A stretch of DNA of 54,535 bases from positions 1 through 54,535 of the forward strand of contig NZ_JAUSSN010000017.1 in NCBI RefSeq assembly GCF_030812335.1, in the 5' to 3' direction. A program made the translations under genes and the position numbers. This DNA is from Pseudarthrobacter oxydans (lineage in GTDB: Bacteria; Actinomycetota; Actinomycetes; Actinomycetales; Micrococcaceae). The notes under the pieces were generated by a model. The model worked only from the letters and a program-made list of their open reading frames with translations. It was not told the origin of the DNA and made no database searches. This document shows positions 51,273-54,535 of this stretch, piece by piece. Position 1 is the stretch's first letter. Each line of letters opens with the position of its first letter.

Positions 51273-52473
51273 ATGCGTAGCGGCTGCATCGTCCATTCTG
51301 ATTATGTTTGCAATCATCACTCCGACAACCGCAAGCGCCGCAGCGACAACCTCGTTGCTCATGGACACTTACGTGCAGGCGGACAGGGCGACTTCGAACT
51401 TTGGGGCCAGCATTCGTTTATCTACAGAAGGCCGTGCGTATATCTGGCGGAACTCGCTTCTACGGTTCTCCGTGCAAGTTCCCGCTGGCGAACATGTTGT
51501 TTCAGCCAAACTTCGGGCGTATTCCGAGACATCTACAAGTTTTACTGAGTTCGTGGATGTCTTTACTACATCTGGCGGCTGGACGGAGAGGGGCGTCACT
51601 TGGAATAACGCACCGGCACGCGGGACATGGCTCGGGAAGGCTGGCGGATTCGCCACCGGCTCCTGGGTTGAATGGGATGTAACCAAGGGCATCAATGCGA
51701 AAGGCGGCGAGCAGAACTTCAAGCTGGAAAGCAACGCACGGAAGTGGATCGGGTTCAAGTCTAAGGAATCGTCGAACTCCGCCCTGCGCCCAAGACTCGT
51801 GGTGACGACTGCGCCTGACACGGTGACCTCCATGGAGGCTGCCGTAGTCCATGGGTGGGGCGCGCGCGTAGCTGGGGACGAGTTCAATTATTCTCGCGCG
51901 CCCGATGCCACGAAGTGGAATGTCTACAACAGTGCCGGCCACGCGGGCAACGGTTTCCGGAGTCTTCAGCAGGTTACCGTGGATGGTTCCAAAATGGTCA
52001 TGACTGGAACTCAGGATGGCACGACTGCTGGGATGGGTGCGAAGTTTGCAAACCAGAAGTACGGGCGGTGGGAAGTCCGGGCGGCCGGGTCCGGTGATAA
52101 CGAATACCATATGGTGTCCATCCTGTGGCCCGATAGTGAAAATTGGCCGTGTGACGGCGAGATTGACTACGCGGAGACGACTGGCGACTGGAACGTCATT
52201 AAGTTCTTCCACCACTATGGGTGCTCGAACTTGCAGACGTCATCGTCCAAGCCTCTGGACGTTACGCAGTTGCACAACTACGCGCTTGACTGGTCTCCGC
52301 GCGGAATCGTGGGCTACGTTGATGGCGTGAAGTGGTTTGAAGACACCGACCCCGCGCATCAGCCTCCCGGTCCGATGCACCAGACCTTACAACTGGACTG
52401 GTTCCCTGACAGCACTGCCAACGGCGCCGGCGAGATGCGGGTGGATTGGGTCCGCGTGTACGCTGCGGGCTGA
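51256..52473 (+). CDS. secreted DNRLRE/CBM96-GH16 glycoside hydrolase
   Basis: About 405 residues from the ATG at 51256. Starts at 51205 or 51127 are possible and none has a good ribosome site. A signal peptide (M-K-F-R-R-K-C-V-A-A-A-S-S-I-L-I-M-F-A-I) ends at A-S-A. Residues about 30-190 are a DNRLRE-type carbohydrate-binding domain (D-T-Y-V-Q-A-D, N-F-G-A-S-I-R-L-S, L-L-R-F-S-V, G-V-T-W-N-N-A-P). The C-terminal half is a GH16 jelly roll with the catalytic E-I-D-Y-A-E (E-x-D-x-x-E), preceded by Y-G-R-W-E-V-R-A and followed by H-H-Y-G-C. It probably cleaves a beta-glucan or galactan outside the cell. GC is lower than in core genes. Confidence 0.88.
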   Translation: MKFRRKCVAAASSILIMFAIITPTTASAAATTSLLMDTYVQADRATSNFGASIRLSTEGRAYIWRNSLLRFSVQVPAGEHVVSAKLRAYSETSTSFTEFVDVFTTSGGWTERGVTWNNAPARGTWLGKAGGFATGSWVEWDVTKGINAKGGEQNFKLESNARKWIGFKSKESSNSALRPRLVVTTAPDTVTSMEAAVVHGWGARVAGDEFNYSRAPDATKWNVYNSAGHAGNGFRSLQQVTVDGSKMVMTGTQDGTTAGMGAKFANQKYGRWEVRAAGSGDNEYHMVSILWPDSENWPCDGEIDYAETTGDWNVIKFFHHYGCSNLQTSSSKPLDVTQLHNYALDWSPRGIVGYVDGVKWFEDTDPAHQPPGPMHQTLQLDWFPDSTANGAGEMRVDWVRVYAAG

Positions 52474-52702
52474 ACATCCACCATTTCAAAGACCCGTCCT
52501 AGTCGCCCAGGTACTTCGACAGGAGGCCGTGATGACGTCATCGCCGTGGTCTTTACCAGGTGATTCGGTTACCCGGGCCAGAGGCATGGCGAGGTAAACA
52601 GCGTCCGGGGTTGTTCTACACTCGAAAAACGAACATACAGGGCGGACCCCCCCGATATGCCCGAAGTGGTACACACCGCACCCCCCAACGAAGGGAGGCC
52701 CC

Positions 52703-53671
52703 ATGCGCCGCAACCGTGTTATCGCTGGGGTTTCCGCGTTCCTCTTAGGCGTCACTTGCCTTTGGGCCGTGTCCCTCTCCATCGGCGGTCGGATCACTGA
52801 TGTTCGGATCGCTGCTGTCGGTGACATGAACGGCGTCAGGAACTACGCGCCTGATAGCCCGTCCGGTCGGAACGGTGCGGCGATCACCCGGCTCGTGCAG
52901 AACAACGAGATTGACGCGTTCCTAGGGCTCGGGGACTTCCAATACGACACCGCGTACTGCGCTGACTACGTGAAGTACTGGACGCCGCTGTGGGGTGGCA
53001 CGAAGCCCAAGTTGTACTGGGTGTCCGCACCCAACCACGACTGGAAACCCGGCCGCAACGAAGACCTCGGCAATTTCATGAATGGCCAATGCCCGGGGTC
53101 TACGGCGAAGGCTGCGATCAACCAGCAGCGTGGGTTCATCAGGAACGGGAAACCGTACTCGAAGGACTTCGGGAACTGGCACTTCGCGTTCCTGTCGTCC
53201 GCGCACTGGCGGTACAACCCCTCGCAGGCTCGGGCGTTGACGACGTGGCTGGACAACGACCTCGCTGCTGCTAAAGCGGCGGGTAAGCACCTGGCAGTCG
53301 TGCACCACGAACCGTACTTCACGTCGAACACGAGGGAGCATGACCGGGCCTCTGACCACAAGCCGTGGATCGACGTGATGTGGAAGCACCGGGTCCGTCT
53401 GACCCTGTCAGGGTCACAACACAACTACGAACGCTCATGTCCGGTGAACAACGCCGACCAGTGCGTCAGTGACGGGATGACCGCGTTCCAGGTTTCCACG
53501 GGAGGTGTCGATCTGCGCCCCTTCACCAGCAGTCCGTCGTACATCGTGAAGCGGTTCAGCGACACCCACGGGTTCCTTCGGATGACACTCCGAGACAACG
53601 GGTCTTTCGACTGGAACTTCGTTCCAACGTCGGGGTCGGGCACGGACGCAGGCACGCGTTCCGCACCGTAG
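52703..53671 (+). CDS. secreted calcineurin-like metallophosphoesterase
   Basis: 322 residues; the ATG follows AAGGGAGG. One N-terminal hydrophobic helix (V-I-A-G-V-S-A-F-L-L-G-V-T-C-L-W-A-V) is a signal or anchor. Metal-binding motifs appear in order: V-G-D-M-N (usually G-D-x-H/N), G-L-G-D-F-Q-Y, P-N-H-D, V-V-H-H-E-P and S-G-S-Q-H-N-Y-E-R, matching purple-acid-phosphatase-type family members. An S-S-A-H-W-R-Y loop follows. It likely hydrolyses phosphoesters outside the cell. It is separated from the GH16 gene by 229 bases and has its own ribosome site; codon and GC use match that gene, so both may have arrived together. Confidence 0.88.
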   Translation: MRRNRVIAGVSAFLLGVTCLWAVSLSIGGRITDVRIAAVGDMNGVRNYAPDSPSGRNGAAITRLVQNNEIDAFLGLGDFQYDTAYCADYVKYWTPLWGGTKPKLYWVSAPNHDWKPGRNEDLGNFMNGQCPGSTAKAAINQQRGFIRNGKPYSKDFGNWHFAFLSSAHWRYNPSQARALTTWLDNDLAAAKAAGKHLAVVHHEPYFTSNTREHDRASDHKPWIDVMWKHRVRLTLSGSQHNYERSCPVNNADQCVSDGMTAFQVSTGGVDLRPFTSSPSYIVKRFSDTHGFLRMTLRDNGSFDWNFVPTSGSGTDAGTRSAP

Positions 53672-54064
53672 TAAAGGCCACCGCCAAGCCCTCTCAGACC
53701 CAGGGGCAACATAACTAAGCGACCGGGCGGCCACCGTCCTCAGAGGCGTGGGCCGGCGCGTCAGCTTCAGCCATGGGCATGGGCATGGGCATGGGCCTGG
53801 GAGTGGCAGGCATGGCTTCCGCGACTACTGGTCCCGCCCCCGCTCCAGATACGAGCTCCAGCGCTGCAACCGACACACCGGACAACGGCCGGGGGGGGCG
53901 GCGCCAACGGCGGGAACCGGGGCCGCCTGGCTGCAGGCCTTTCCACGAAGCTCGGCATCGACCAGGCCAACGTCACAGCCGCAGGCAAGAGCGTCCATTG
54001 TGGGGGAGTCCCCGTTGGGGAAATACCGTTACCGCCGTGCCGGTGCCTGCACGGCGGCGTCGGT
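53672..54064. other. intergenic region with a frameshifted exported protein
   Basis: Besides the remnant at 53773-54010 nothing else is seen. The stretch from about 53984 to the stop at 54065 should include the terminator of the large repeat-protein gene; a CACGGCGG / CCGCCGTG-type pairing (54030-54058) may serve. Confidence 0.4.
53773..54010 (+). pseudogene. small exported protein, frameshifted at a G8 run
   Basis: From the ATG at 53773 four ATGGGC hexamers give a Met-Gly repeat, then G-L-G-V-A-G-M-A-S-A-T-T-G-P-A-P-A-P, like a signal-peptide end. At eight consecutive G (about 53890-53897) the sense frame changes and continues A-N-G-G-N-R-G-R-L-A-A-G-L-S-T-K-L-G-I-D-Q-A-N-V-T-A-A, a helical domain with the look of small actinobacterial exported proteins. 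No ribosome site precedes the ATG. The C-terminus after about 54010 is not coding-like. Confidence 0.5.
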
Positions 54065-54535
54065 CTAGTGCAGGTAGTAGCCGGAGACGTCGGCGATGAA
54101 GTTGGTGGTGCCGGTGGAGCGGTTGAAGAGGGCGACTTTCCCGTCGGCGCCGACGGGGACGGTGACGGAGTTCGGGACGGTCTGTCCGGCGTTGAAGTTG
54201 ACGTTGGAGGAGTTCGGGCGGGTGGTGCCGGAGGCGTAGGCCGCCGCGAACCCGTAGGACTGGGGCCCGGTGACGGTGAGGTTGAATGTCACGGCCGAGA
54301 CGTTTGCGGGGATCCCGTTGACCCCGCCGACCTGTAAGGACACCGAGGAGTCAGCACCCGCCGGAGCACCCGAACGGGTGTCCAGGGCCCGGAACGGGGC
54401 GGTGGGCTGGAACGCTCCCGCCACTGTCGGGGTGCCGGCGAGGTAGTAGCCGGAGACGTCGGCGATGAAGTTGGTGGTGCCGGTGGAGCGGTTGAAGAGG
54501 GCGACTTTCCCGTCGGCGCCGACGGGGACGGTGAC
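54065..54535 (-). CDS. large tandem-repeat surface protein, C-terminal part
   Basis: 156 codons are open from the window edge to the stop at 54065. The sequence is a tandem array with a 123-codon period: F-R-A-L-D-T-R-S-G-A-P-A-G, L-Q-V-G-G-V-N-G-I-P-A-N-V-S-A-V-T-F-N-L-T-V-T, R-P-N-S-S-N-V-N-F-N-A-G-Q-T-V-P-N-S-V-T-V-P-V-G-A-D-G-K-V and I-A-D-V-S-G-Y-Y-L. I recall such beta-rich units in secreted hydrolases and adhesion proteins of Arthrobacter and Streptomyces. The N-terminal catalytic or signal parts lie outside the window. The protein ends right after a repeat with Y-L-H, so there is no cell-wall anchor. Confidence 0.85.
   Translation of the reverse strand, partial: VTVPVGADGKVALFNRSTGTTNFIADVSGYYLAGTPTVAGAFQPTAPFRALDTRSGAPAGADSSVSLQVGGVNGIPANVSAVTFNLTVTGPQSYGFAAAYASGTTRPNSSNVNFNAGQTVPNSVTVPVGADGKVALFNRSTGTTNFIADVSGYYLH
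54074..54535. repeat. 369-bp tandem repeat inside the surface-protein gene
   Basis: The 93 bases from 54443 to the window edge are identical to 54074-54166, giving a 369-bp (123-codon) period. Exact identity, including third positions, points to recent duplication or gene conversion. Confidence 0.85.

Noticed and set aside
1..54535. CRISPR arrays or prophage modules
   Set aside because: No regularly spaced identical repeats of 23-37 bases and no terminase, portal, capsid or tail genes were found.

Overview
The window looks like chromosomal DNA of a high-GC actinobacterium, most likely Micrococcaceae (Arthrobacter, Pseudarthrobacter or Paenarthrobacter). This rests on base composition, strong GGAGG-type ribosome sites, many 4-bp ATGA gene overlaps, and protein types common in that group: a PAS-ANTAR regulator, a CYTH-CHAD protein, DoxX, paired zinc alcohol dehydrogenases and a membrane-anchored Ser/Thr kinase. 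The genus is inference; no rRNA or intact tRNA is present to confirm it.

1-7754 is ordinary metabolism: the end of an aldehyde dehydrogenase, a luciferase-like flavin oxidoreductase, DoxX, a CYTH-CHAD protein, and a minus-strand operon of two zinc-dependent (formaldehyde-dehydrogenase-like) dehydrogenases plus an unknown membrane-tailed protein. 7755-18000 is a gene graveyard around four intact genes (an Old Yellow Enzyme, a PuuD-like hydrolase, a pentapeptide protein and a lipoprotein). It holds remnants of IstA (IS21), a resolvase, TetR, an NTF2-like protein, an SpvB/Tc-toxin B subunit, an ATP-dependent DNA ligase and a DUF1016 nuclease. It also holds several repeat families, one of which carries a decayed tRNA-Leu bracketed by perfect palindromes.

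17962-19903 has a class V aminotransferase-fold enzyme and an AMIN-like secreted protein. 20679-30835 is a defence island. It contains an intact four-gene Wadjet-type (JetABCD) plasmid-defence operon of the DUF2397/DUF2398/SMC/DUF2399 kind. Directly downstream lies a decayed Septu-like ATPase plus HNH nuclease pair.

31100-43807 mixes small secreted or membrane proteins, a DUF1508 plus PAS-ANTAR pair, a broken IS110 element, a resolvase that has lost its catalytic serine, a GlsB/YeaQ stress protein, a Ser/Thr kinase translationally coupled to a lipoprotein, and a SnoaL/NTF2-like protein. 44892-50672 has a 29-residue membrane peptide, a deleted IS3 element, a two-component pair whose genes converge with overlapping stops, and more IS3 debris. 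50910-54535 is a cell-surface or carbohydrate locus: a DNRLRE-GH16 glycoside hydrolase, a secreted metallophosphoesterase, a frameshifted exported protein and the end of a large tandem-repeat surface protein.

No CRISPR array, intact tRNA, rRNA or phage structural module was seen. Reading was by eye without alignment tools, so family names rest on motifs and remembered family sequences.
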